From: an uncultured Eubacteriales bacterium
GTDB lineage: Bacteria > Bacillota > Clostridia > Oscillospirales > Butyricicoccaceae
NCBI GenBank assembly: GCA_934636325.1
Contig: CAKUAK010000087.1
Coordinates: 1 to 7,698, forward strand
DNA: 7,698 nucleotides
Reading direction: 5' to 3'
Both the position numbers and the translations under genes were made by a program. Within the stretch, counting starts at the first letter, position 1; each line of letters starts with the position of its first letter. Below are positions 1-6,417 of the stretch, in pieces. Under the pieces are notes generated by a model that searched no databases, had not been told where the DNA came from, and saw only the letters and a list, made by a program, of their open reading frames with translations.

Positions 1-39
1 CCTTTAAGGGTGTCCGCCGCCTTGTACTGCAAGGAAATT

Positions 40-1440
40 CTATTGGCATTTGGGGACGATGCGCGTGCCGTTGCGAATGGCGAAAACTCCGCGGCGCTCG
101 TCCTGAAGGATCTCGATGGCTACGTCATCAAAGGTGCGGCGGAATATGGCGCGGCTGGGGCTGATGACCGTGAGGGGATAAACGCCCGAGGCGTCGGTCA
201 GGACAGGGTGTCCCTCTTTGGATGTCGAAATGGTAAAGTCAGCGCCTTCGGTCGCAGCATAGTGGCCGGAAATGCGTTCAAGGAAGGCGGGGCGCCATGT
301 GCGGGAGATATATGTTTCGTGGAGTCCGAGGGGATCAAGCCCGAGGCAAAGCCTTATAAGCCCATCTGCTATTGCAGAGACGGCAACGCCGCTTGTGTTG
401 CACAGCACCATCACGCCGAAGCCCCCCTCATAGCTCCATGCCATGTGGGAGGATACCCCGGCGAGGCTGCCGCCGTGGCGTATTATTGTTGTCGTGCGAA
501 GGGGGTTTATCATAAGGCCGTAACCATAATAGGAGTTGACGGCCATCGGCTGGCGGGGCTTGACCATCTCACGCACCGTGCGGCGCGTTACAAAGCGTCC
601 GGAGGGTGTCGCGCCTTCGTTGAGATACATGGCGATATATTTTGCCATGTCGGACATGGTCGATTTCATCGCTCCGCCGCCGTTCAATACAAAGGCGTTG
701 TCGAGGTTATCGCTTATGACACGCTCTCCGCCCGAGACATTATATATGACGGCCGAGTTGGGGTCGTTCTGCGGGGCCAGAAAGTCGCAGGAGCTGCGAT
801 CCATGCCGAGGGGCACGAGAATGTGTTTTTTGACATAGTCGGCAAAGGACGGCTCGCCGGAGGCCTCCATAACGATGTGGGAGAGAAGGCCGAAACCGTC
901 GTTGCAGTAGCTCATCATGTCGCCGGGCAGACCGATAAGGTCGGTCTGGTTGTCAAGGCGGCGGGCGACGAGGCGCGTGCCCTCGGCCTCGAGTGCGGAA
1001 TTATATGAAAAATCGCCGTCCTTCTGCTGGTCGAAGCCCATTGAAGCTGCGACCTCAGCCATGAGTATCCTTTTGAGGGGATAGAAGCCGCCGCTGTGGC
1101 TTAGAAGATGGCGTATGCGGACAGGCCGGGGCTGGTTTTTATTCGTGAACTCGGGGATGTATTTCGAAATGGGATCGTCAAGGCTCAGTTTTCCGGCTTC
1201 TTCGAGCTGCATTATCGAAAGTGCGGTAAAGGATTTTGTCACCGACGCCAGCCCGAAGATGGTGTCGGTGGTGATGGGCAGGCCCTGTTCTGCATCGCGG
1301 AAGCCGTGCTGCCAGAGCCTTGCTATCTCGCCCGAGGGGCTTATGACGGCGCAGGTCAGCCCGGCGGCATTTCCCGCCGTCATGACGCTTTCGATGAGAC
1401 CTTCAAAGCGTTTTTCGTTTTCTGATGTTATATTGAACAT
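40..1440 (-). CDS. Serine beta-lactamase-like hydrolase (class C / penicillin-binding-protein-like family)
   Basis: This 466-residue protein carries the full active-site signature of the beta-lactamase/transpeptidase-like serine hydrolases: SVTK at residues 66-69 (nucleophile Ser66, Lys69), YCN at 178-180 (the Tyr-x-Asn element) and HGGS at 322-325 in the KTG position. HLLSHSGG at 111-118 is a further family hallmark. After about residue 380 a beta-rich tail begins with SGHY (391-394), resembling the C-terminal domain often fused to this family. The N-terminus has no signal peptide, lipobox or membrane helix, so the enzyme is probably cytoplasmic, which argues against a periplasm-like role in penicillin resistance. 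Family members include esterases, D-amino-acid peptidases and amidases; the substrate cannot be read from sequence. The ATG start has GGGAGG a few bases upstream and a good promoter at 1480-1508. It is divergent from the two-component operon. Family call is confident; substrate unknown. Confidence 0.93.
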   Translation of the reverse strand: MFNITSENEKRFEGLIESVMTAGNAAGLTCAVISPSGEIARLWQHGFRDAEQGLPITTDTIFGLASVTKSFTALSIMQLEEAGKLSLDDPISKYIPEFTNKNQPRPVRIRHLLSHSGGFYPLKRILMAEVAASMGFDQQKDGDFSYNSALEAEGTRLVARRLDNQTDLIGLPGDMMSYCNDGFGLLSHIVMEASGEPSFADYVKKHILVPLGMDRSSCDFLAPQNDPNSAVIYNVSGGERVISDNLDNAFVLNGGGAMKSTMSDMAKYIAMYLNEGATPSGRFVTRRTVREMVKPRQPMAVNSYYGYGLMINPLRTTTIIRHGGSLAGVSSHMAWSYEGGFGVMVLCNTSGVAVSAIADGLIRLCLGLDPLGLHETYISRTWRPAFLERISGHYAATEGADFTISTSKEGHPVLTDASGVYPLTVISPSRAIFRRTFDDVAIEILQDERRGVFAIRNGTRIVPKCQ

Positions 1441-1479
1441 GATGTGCCTCCCTTAAATAATTTGGTATCAGATATCCTG

Positions 1480-1508
1480 ATTTTATCATGGAACAGTTGC
1501 CATGGCAA
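1480..1508 (-). promoter_or_regulatory. Sigma-70-like promoter of the beta-lactamase-like gene
   Basis: Read on the minus strand, TTGCCA (1503-1508, 5 of 6 consensus bases) lies 17 bp from TAAAAT (1480-1485, 5 of 6), and TG plus one base precedes the -10 as in extended -10 promoters. Transcription would start near 1473, leaving a leader of about 30 bases with GGGAGG before the ATG at 1440. The -35 is half of the perfect palindrome TTGCCATGGCAA (1497-1508). A second inverted repeat, ATCAG-N5-CTGAT (1467-1481), covers the predicted start site and could be an operator. Consensus matching only. Confidence 0.7.
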
Positions 1509-1510
1509 GG

Positions 1511-1540
1511 CTGGCATTTTTATGAATAATATGATAAAAT
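1511..1540 (+). promoter_or_regulatory. Candidate distal promoter of the two-component operon
   Basis: On the plus strand, CTGGCA (1511-1516, 4 of 6) is followed after 18 bp by TAAAAT (1535-1540), which is preceded by TGA as an extended -10. The -10 region ATGATAAAATC (1531-1541) is the exact inverted copy of GATTTTATCAT (1479-1489), which carries the -10 of the divergent gene. Use of this promoter would give a leader of about 125 bases before the response-regulator ATG. A later promoter near 1646-1651 is an alternative. Confidence 0.45.
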
Positions 1541-1595
1541 CTTCACACCGGAGGAAACTTTTATCCCTTTCGTATCGTCATAAAGGAATATGAAA

Positions 1596-1651
1596 TTAAG
1601 CTAATCTTAAAGGGTTATACCGTTTCATCTTAATGCAAAAGGGTATAGAAT
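1596..1651 (+). promoter_or_regulatory. Candidate operator boxes with a weak proximal promoter ahead of the response regulator
   Basis: ATCTTAA occurs at 1604-1610 and again at 1627-1633, start to start 23 bp, about two helical turns. The first copy is also half of the inverted repeat TTAAG-N5-CTTAA (1596-1610). Each copy is followed by a similar block (AGGGTTATA at 1611-1619, AAGGGTATA at 1639-1647). TAGAAT at 1646-1651 could be a -10, but no good -35 lies 17 bp upstream and the second box falls there instead. This layout fits a promoter needing an activator such as an OmpR-family dimer, possibly the product of the next gene. That link is inference. Confidence 0.4.
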
Positions 1652-1672
1652 GTAAATCCGGGGGGATAAGAG

Positions 1673-2365
1673 ATGTATAATATACTGGTGTGCGACGACG
1701 AGCGCGATATCCGCGCCGCCCTTAAAATATATCTGGAAAACGAGCTTTATAATATTATCGAGGCGTCCGACGGCTTCGAGGCCATAAAGGCCGCAGACGA
1801 GCATGATATCCATCTTGCGCTGATGGACATAATGATGCCCGGCATGGACGGGATCGAGGCCATGGAGAAGATAAGGCAGAAGCATAATTTCCCGATAATA
1901 CTGCTTACGGCAAAAAGCGAGGACGCCGACAAGGTCATGGGTCTCAACGGCGGCGCCGACGATTACATAACAAAGCCCTTCAGCCCGCTGGAGGTGCAGG
2001 CCAGGGTCCGCTCTCAGCTGCGCAGATACACCAATCTCGGGGGGATGGAAAGACCAAGGACGACCCTGTCGGTCGGCAATATAGAGCTTGACGACGAGCG
2101 CAAGTCGGTGACGGTCGACGGTCAGCCCGCGGCGCTGACCCCCATGGAATACAGCATACTCAAGCTGCTTATGGAAAACCCGGGAAAGGTCTATTCGTCA
2201 TCAAAAATATACAGCATCATCTGGAACGAAGAACCATATGGCTCTGAAGGCTCGGTGGCCGTCCATATCCGCCACTTGAGAGAAAAGATAGAGATAAACC
2301 CCTCCGAGCCACGATATCTCAAGGTCGTTTGGGGGCAGGGGTATAAAATGGAGAATAATGCCTGA
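1673..2365 (+). CDS. OmpR-family two-component response regulator
   Basis: The 230-residue product has the normal size and order of an OmpR/PhoB-type regulator. The receiver domain (about 1-115) shows the acidic pair Asp8-Asp9, the predicted phosphoacceptor Asp52 in the segment LMDIMMPGMDG, the switch Thr79 and the conserved Lys101 in ITKPF, with Tyr98 just before it. A winged-helix DNA-binding domain follows (about 131-228), with TPMEYSILKLL and a recognition-helix region around SVAVHIRHLREKIE. It should bind DNA as a dimer when phosphorylated by the kinase encoded next. GGGGGGAT at 1660-1667 is a ribosome binding site suitably placed for the ATG. Its stop overlaps the kinase start in TGATG, so translation is probably coupled. 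Among OmpR types it looks VanR-like, but no specific orthologue is claimed. Confidence 0.96.
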   Translation: MYNILVCDDERDIRAALKIYLENELYNIIEASDGFEAIKAADEHDIHLALMDIMMPGMDGIEAMEKIRQKHNFPIILLTAKSEDADKVMGLNGGADDYITKPFSPLEVQARVRSQLRRYTNLGGMERPRTTLSVGNIELDDERKSVTVDGQPAALTPMEYSILKLLMENPGKVYSSSKIYSIIWNEEPYGSEGSVAVHIRHLREKIEINPSEPRYLKVVWGQGYKMENNA

Positions 2366-4308
2366 TGAGACCGACCGAAAACATAGCGCTGCGCACGGCG
2401 GCGTTTCTGTCAGTATTCTTTTTCACCATCGGGCTTGCCGTCGGTCTGTTGGGCGCGGCCTATGCCTATGAGATGAAGATGTATTATTATGACGGGGGAT
2501 ATATCGTAAGCCCTGTTTACGAGGACCATATGCTCAACGCGGCGTGGAAGATCGCGTATGATACGGTCGAAAGCGGCGGCGTGTCCGATCTTACGTCCGG
2601 GATATACTCGCCGAGGTGGTCGAATATCCGCTTCAGCGTAAGCCGGGATGATGCGCTCATATATTCCGATATTGCCGATGGAGGCATCGACGGCCTGAAG
2701 GTATATTATTTTGAATATGACGGCAGCGACCTTTATAATGTCGACAGCATAGGCACCACCGAAGAAAAAGACGCCAAGCTCGATAGTAAGGATGCCGTGA
2801 CAGGCAGCGTATTTTATACCGTTGAGATCGGCCTTGATCCGGACATGAGCGTCCGTGACGATGATCTCTTTTACGAGCGTTCGATATACGATCTGGCCGA
2901 CAGCCTGAAGTATTTCTTCATATGGCTGGCCGCCCTGTCGGGTCTCGGGTTGACGACAGCCGTCGTTTTCCTCTGCTGCGCCGCAGGGCACAGCAGAGGG
3001 GAGGAGGGGATCACCCTCGGCATATTTGACAGGATACCCTATGATATATATGTCGCGGTATCTGCCATGATTCTTGCGCTGCTCTTCTTTGTGTTTGTTT
3101 CGGGGGTGAATAACGGCGACCTGTCGGCCTTTGCTTATGTTTTCATAGCTGCCTGTGTCATAGTGGGGATCGCGGCGCTCATAACGGTATCCCTTGTCAT
3201 GACGACGGCGGCAAGACTGAAAAAGGGCGGCATGCTGCGCAATACGCTGGTTTACCGCGTCATAAGGCTGACATTTTATACCGTTAATACCATTCGGCGG
3301 CTGCTGGGCGCTATAGCCATCGAATGGCGGACAGCTGCGGCCGTGTGCCTCTTTTTGACCTTCGGTTTTTATTTTGCCGAAAGAGCGTATGAGTCTGGAA
3401 CATATGTGTTTGCCGTGCTGCTTGTCGAAGGGGCGGCAGCGGCAGTATGCTGTGTGTTCGCCCGGCATCTCCGAAGGGTGATGGAGGGCAGCAGCGCCGC
3501 CGCCGCGGGAGATATAGAAAGCAAGATAGACACATCGCATATGCACGGCGACCTCCGGCGGCTTTCGGATGATATAAACAGCATGACCGACGGCCTGGGG
3601 ATCGCGCTGGAGCAGCGTATGAAGAGCGAACGCCTTAAGACCGAGCTCATAACAAATGTATCTCACGATATAAAAACGCCGCTGACGTCGATAATAAACT
3701 ATGTCGACCTTCTTAAAAAAGAACCGTTGGACGGCAAGGCGGAGGAATATGCCGCGATACTTGAAAAGCACGCCGTAAGGCTCAAAAAGCTGACCGTCGA
3801 CTTGGTCGAGGCGTCAAAGGCGGCGACCGGTAATATCCCCGTCGAGCTGGGGCCGGTCAACGTCGGCGAGCTGATAGATCAGGCCGTGGCCGAATACAGC
3901 GAGCGCCTTGACGAGAGCCGGCTGAGCACGGTCATCGACCTGCCGGAGGGCCCCTTATGCATACTGGCAGATGGCAAGCTGGCGTGGCGCGTTCTGGATA
4001 ATCTTCTCGGCAACGCCGCAAAATACTCTCAGGAGGGGACGCGGCTCTATATTTCGGTGTCATGTGTCGGAAGCGATGTCGTGCTCGATTTTAAGAACAT
4101 ATCGCGCGAAAGGCTCAATATCGACCCCGAAGAGCTGACCGAACGCTTTGTGCGCGGCGACAGCTCGAGACACACCGAGGGAAGCGGCCTCGGGCTCAAT
4201 ATTGCCAAAAGTCTTACCGAGCTTCAGGGCGGAAGGATGAACCTTTATATAGACGGGGATCTTTTCAAAGTCGAGCTCGTTTTCAAAAAATATGATGATA
4301 TGGAATAG
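2365..4308 (+). CDS. Membrane sensor histidine kinase (HisKA-HATPase_c)
   Basis: This 647-residue kinase is the likely partner of the regulator whose stop codon it overlaps. Hydrophobic helices fall at about 11-34, 183-206, 226-248, 254-281, 322-341 and 345-366. With basic stretches such as ARLKKGG (283-289) and RRLL inside, this gives an outside sensor loop at about 36-182 and a cytoplasmic C-terminus. A HAMP-like linker (about 368-415) leads into the phosphoacceptor motif NVSHDIKTPL (431-440, His434). The ATP-binding domain has the N box LDNLLGNAAKYS (544-555, Asn550), the F-box-like ERFVRGDS (593-600) and the G2 box GSGLGLNIAK (606-615). The usual G1 motif DxGxG is missing: that place reads FKNISRERLNID (576-587), a variant I recall from other clostridial kinases. 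The sensor loop matches no domain I recognise, so the signal is unknown. Confidence 0.95.
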   Translation: MRPTENIALRTAAFLSVFFFTIGLAVGLLGAAYAYEMKMYYYDGGYIVSPVYEDHMLNAAWKIAYDTVESGGVSDLTSGIYSPRWSNIRFSVSRDDALIYSDIADGGIDGLKVYYFEYDGSDLYNVDSIGTTEEKDAKLDSKDAVTGSVFYTVEIGLDPDMSVRDDDLFYERSIYDLADSLKYFFIWLAALSGLGLTTAVVFLCCAAGHSRGEEGITLGIFDRIPYDIYVAVSAMILALLFFVFVSGVNNGDLSAFAYVFIAACVIVGIAALITVSLVMTTAARLKKGGMLRNTLVYRVIRLTFYTVNTIRRLLGAIAIEWRTAAAVCLFLTFGFYFAERAYESGTYVFAVLLVEGAAAAVCCVFARHLRRVMEGSSAAAAGDIESKIDTSHMHGDLRRLSDDINSMTDGLGIALEQRMKSERLKTELITNVSHDIKTPLTSIINYVDLLKKEPLDGKAEEYAAILEKHAVRLKKLTVDLVEASKAATGNIPVELGPVNVGELIDQAVAEYSERLDESRLSTVIDLPEGPLCILADGKLAWRVLDNLLGNAAKYSQEGTRLYISVSCVGSDVVLDFKNISRERLNIDPEELTERFVRGDSSRHTEGSGLGLNIAKSLTELQGGRMNLYIDGDLFKVELVFKKYDDME

Positions 4309-4315
4309 AAGGTGG
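4309..4315 (+). promoter_or_regulatory. Ribosome binding site that decides the VTT gene start
   Basis: AAGGTGG differs by one base from AAGGAGG and ends five bases before the ATG at 4321. An upstream in-frame GTG at 4312 lies inside this site and would have no proper spacing, so the ATG is preferred. The site begins just after the kinase stop at 4308. Confidence 0.75.
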
Positions 4316-4320
4316 ATCAG

Positions 4321-4917
4321 ATGCAGAAATCTGCCGTGAAAAATCTTTTGAACGGTCTGGCCATAGGAATAACCGCGGCGATTGTCATTTTCGGCGTATA
4401 CGGATGGTGTGTCGGATGGTTCAAGGATATCGACAGCATGCGCGCCTTTGTCGGAAGGGCAGGGGTGTTCGGGCCGATGGCCTTTATAACGATACAGATA
4501 CTCCAGGTCGTGCTGCCCTTCATACCCGGGGGCATGACCCTTATAACCGGCGTCGTGATATTCGGGCCGGTGTGGGGCTTTGTGCTCAATTATTCCGGCG
4601 TAGCCATAGGCTCGGCCATAAACTTCGTCCTGGCCAAGAAATACGGCAAAAAGCTGGTCACCCACCTTGTCGAGGAAGAGACATATAACAAGTATATCGG
4701 CAAGATCGAAAACAGCAAAAAGTTCGAGCGTTTCTTTGCCATAGCCATATTGCTGCCCTTTTTCCCCGACGATACCCTGTGCCTTATCGCGGGGCTGACC
4801 AATATGAGCTATCAGAAGTTTGCCGCCATAATCCTTTTGGGCAAACCGCTGACCATCGTGGCTTACAGCATAGCCTTTGTCTCGGCGGGCCAGTTCCTGC
4901 CCTTTCTGCTGAAATAA
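4321..4917 (+). CDS. VTT-domain (TVP38/TMEM64, DedA superfamily) membrane protein
   Basis: The 198-residue protein is mostly hydrophobic and has the VTT-domain landmarks: FIPGG (67-71); a glycine-rich re-entrant-type segment from GVVIFGPVWGF (77-87) to GSAINF (97-102); then the second hallmark LPFFPDD (145-151) with AGLTNMSYQKF (157-167). Helices are likely at about 11-34, 47-64, 67-106 (with the re-entrant part), 138-156 and 166-188. Members of this superfamily act in lipid or lipid-carrier movement across membranes; bacterial DedA members include undecaprenyl-phosphate translocases. Whether this TVP38-like member does that is inference. It starts 12 bases after the kinase stop and is followed by a terminator, so it is the last gene of the operon and a likely target or accessory of the two-component system. 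Confidence 0.92.
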   Translation: MQKSAVKNLLNGLAIGITAAIVIFGVYGWCVGWFKDIDSMRAFVGRAGVFGPMAFITIQILQVVLPFIPGGMTLITGVVIFGPVWGFVLNYSGVAIGSAINFVLAKKYGKKLVTHLVEEETYNKYIGKIENSKKFERFFAIAILLPFFPDDTLCLIAGLTNMSYQKFAAIILLGKPLTIVAYSIAFVSAGQFLPFLLK

Positions 4918-4922
4918 AAATA

Positions 4923-4955
4923 TCCGGGCCGTTTTACATGCGGCCCGGAGTTTTT
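4923..4955. terminator. Bidirectional intrinsic terminator between convergent genes
   Basis: A perfect 9-bp stem, TCCGGGCCG (4923-4931) with CGGCCCGGA (4941-4949), closes a 9-base loop. On the plus strand it is followed by G and five Ts, ending the operon whose last stop is at 4917. On the minus strand the stem is followed by TATTTTTAT, so it can also end the ylmH-like gene, whose stop is at 4961. Confidence 0.9.
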
Positions 4956-4960
4956 GTATT

Positions 4961-5707
4961 TTATCTGTATATCCCGGCGGTCACGAATGTCCGCCCTTTT
5001 TTTGACCGTCCGTCGGCAGAGAGGATCTTTGCCTTGCCTTTGTGGCGCACCGATATGATATCCCCGGGCTCGACGGCGGCATCCTTGTCCATACAGGGCA
5101 GGAAATTGAGGGTCACATCGCCGCGGGGGAAAAGCTCCTGACAAGAGCTTCTCGATATGCGGAATACGCCCGAAAGTACGGCGTCGATGCGCAGCGACTG
5201 GACGGTGAAGGATATCTCCTGCATATCGGCCCGGAAGGACGGAACCTCATCGAGCGAGATCTCCTCGAGCGACACCCCACCGCGTCCGACCTTTACCATC
5301 GAATCGAGCACATGGGGGGCGATGGCGCAGGTCAGGAAAAACCAGCAGTCCTGATCTTTTACGATTATATCGCCGACACACTGGCGCTCTATCCCAAGGC
5401 CCATCAGCGAGCCGAGAAAATCGCGGTGAGAAAGGGAAGAGAAGGGCGCGGAGGCGTGGACAGCCGTTATGAACTGTGAAGGATCGAAGGTCTCTTCGGT
5501 CAGATAATCGGGCAGGAAGCAGGCCAGCCTGCGTTCGGCCTCGGGATAGCCTCCGAAAAAAGAGGGCCTTACGGGCAGGGAACGGCCGTATTCGATGGCC
5601 TCGGCCTGCTCGGCCGGGGTGAGAAAAAAGGTGGCGCAGGGGATGTTTTTATTTGCGCAGCGCCCGGCAAGATCGCGCAGCCGGGGCAGAAGCTGATCGT
5701 CGCTCAT
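4961..5707 (-). CDS. ylmH: YlmH-like RNA-binding protein with S4 domain
   Basis: The 248-residue product matches the YlmH family in length and layout. The N-terminal part has FGGYPEAERRLACFLP (51-66). The central part has HRDFLGSLMGLGIERQCVGD (94-113), the family's most recognisable stretch, with AIAPHVLDSMVKVGRGGV at 128-145. A C-terminal S4 RNA-binding domain (about 171-240) has LRIDAVLSGVFRISRS and a later EPGDIISVRHKGKAKI segment. In Bacillus subtilis YlmH binds stalled 50S subunits and acts in ribosome-associated quality control, supporting alanine tailing; that role is assumed here by homology. The gene often sits in the division cluster near divIVA, but here it stands alone, convergent with the VTT gene and divergent from tetR. 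The ATG has GGAG about nine bases upstream and a good promoter at 5738-5766. Confidence 0.93.
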   Translation of the reverse strand: MSDDQLLPRLRDLAGRCANKNIPCATFFLTPAEQAEAIEYGRSLPVRPSFFGGYPEAERRLACFLPDYLTEETFDPSQFITAVHASAPFSSLSHRDFLGSLMGLGIERQCVGDIIVKDQDCWFFLTCAIAPHVLDSMVKVGRGGVSLEEISLDEVPSFRADMQEISFTVQSLRIDAVLSGVFRISRSSCQELFPRGDVTLNFLPCMDKDAAVEPGDIISVRHKGKAKILSADGRSKKGRTFVTAGIYR

Positions 5708-5737
5708 GTCGATATCTCCATGTCGTTATAATATTTA

Positions 5738-5766
5738 ATAATAAATCAAAGCCGCCCGTCTTGCAA
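5738..5766 (-). promoter_or_regulatory. Sigma-70-like promoter of the ylmH-like gene
   Basis: On the minus strand TTGCAA (5761-5766, 4 of 6) is 17 bp from TATTAT (5738-5743, 5 of 6). Start of transcription would be near 5731, giving a leader of about 24 bases. The -35 hexamer is self-complementary and also serves as the -35 of the opposite promoter. Confidence 0.65.
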
Positions 5767-5790
5767 GAGCGTCGCCCCAACTGATATAAT
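5761..5790 (+). promoter_or_regulatory. Sigma-70-like promoter of the tetR-family gene, with candidate operators
   Basis: TTGCAA (5761-5766) is followed after 18 bp by a perfect TATAAT (5785-5790) preceded by TGA, an extended -10. The -35 sits in the 10-bp palindrome TCTTGCAAGA (5759-5768), and the -10 sits in GATAT-A-ATATC (5783-5793). TetR-family proteins often repress their own and divergent genes through such symmetric sites, so either could be an operator; the choice is unresolved. The start near 5797 favours the ATG at 5826 over one at 5811. Confidence 0.7.
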
Positions 5791-5825
5791 ATCTTCAGGA
5801 AATACACAGCATGGGCGGGGTAGAG

Positions 5826-6404
5826 ATGACACAGGAGTTAAGGCAGGACACCAGAGACAGGATATCCGACAGCTTCAAGCAGCTTGTTGTGACAAAAGGC
5901 TTTGAGAAGATGATCGTAAAGGATATAACCGATGGCGCGGGGCTTGCCCGGCCGACCTTCTATATCTATTTTCAGGATAAATATGAGGTAGCCGAATATA
6001 TTTTCGACAGGGATGTCGGCGATATCGTCCGCCCACTTCTTGAAAACGGCTTTGTGCGAGAGGCATTCCTGAGCCTTCTGGTCAGGATGGACAAGGATAA
6101 AGAATACTACCGCAGGATGTACAAGGTCGACGGTCAAAATGCCTTCAGCCAGATCATGCATAAATGCTTTATGCAGGATATGATAAAGGTCGTCGCGCGA
6201 AAGCGCGCCGGCGCAGAGACAGAGAATCGGCTGTTCACCCCGGAGAATATCGCGGAATACCTCTTTAACATCTTTCGTTTCGTCATAGCAAAATGGCTTG
6301 AGCGCAGCGAGGACGATGTCACGATAAATACGGCGATGGAGGGATATGATATAATGACCTCCCACACAATAAATGATATACTCGGCGACGATCCGCGCGC
6401 CTGA
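5826..6404 (+). CDS. TetR/AcrR-family transcriptional regulator
   Basis: The 192-residue protein has a TetR-type N-terminal DNA-binding domain: a first helix with DRISDSFKQLVVTKGFEKM (11-29) and the helix-turn-helix VKDITDGAGLARPTFYIYFQDK (31-52), containing the diagnostic PTFYIYF. The remaining helical part (about 60-190) would be the ligand and dimer domain. Its AEYLFNIFRFVIAKWLE segment (143-159) resembles the C-terminal domain of the DhaS-like TetR group. The ligand is unknown. I chose ATG 5826 because GGGG at 5817-5820 is well spaced and an in-frame ATG at 5811 lies only about 14 bases from the predicted transcription start, with poor pairing upstream. It is divergent from the ylmH-like gene and closely followed by a terminator, so it is probably monocistronic and may regulate itself. 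Confidence 0.93.
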   Translation: MTQELRQDTRDRISDSFKQLVVTKGFEKMIVKDITDGAGLARPTFYIYFQDKYEVAEYIFDRDVGDIVRPLLENGFVREAFLSLLVRMDKDKEYYRRMYKVDGQNAFSQIMHKCFMQDMIKVVARKRAGAETENRLFTPENIAEYLFNIFRFVIAKWLERSEDDVTINTAMEGYDIMTSHTINDILGDDPRA

Positions 6405-6417
6405 CCGATATGTTCAA

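Noticed and set aside
1..39. Short sequence at the left edge as part of another gene or a terminator
   Set aside because: Only 39 bases are available. CCTTG/CAAGG could form a five-pair stem but there is no T-tract, and no frame shows a recognisable protein end.
10..1008. Long plus-strand open frame (332 codons) opposite the hydrolase gene
   Set aside because: It lies antisense to a gene with complete catalytic motifs, has no ribosome site and its translation shows no recognisable domain; it reflects the codon bias of the real gene.
1561..1590. CCTTT/AAAGG hairpin in the leader as a possible riboswitch or attenuator
   Set aside because: The stem has only five base pairs with a long loop, no T-tract follows, and no known riboswitch core is visible.
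1522..1593. Small open frame of 23 codons in the leader of the response regulator, overlapping a GGAGG
   Set aside because: The GGAGG (1550-1554) lies inside the frame, not before its ATG, and no start codon follows that GGAGG at a proper distance. No sign of a leader peptide or attenuator was found.
2410..3771. Long minus-strand open frame (453 codons) opposite the kinase gene
   Set aside because: The translation is rich in His, Tyr and Arg with no domain pattern or start signal, as expected from the reverse reading of a GC-biased gene; the kinase frame is certain from its motifs.
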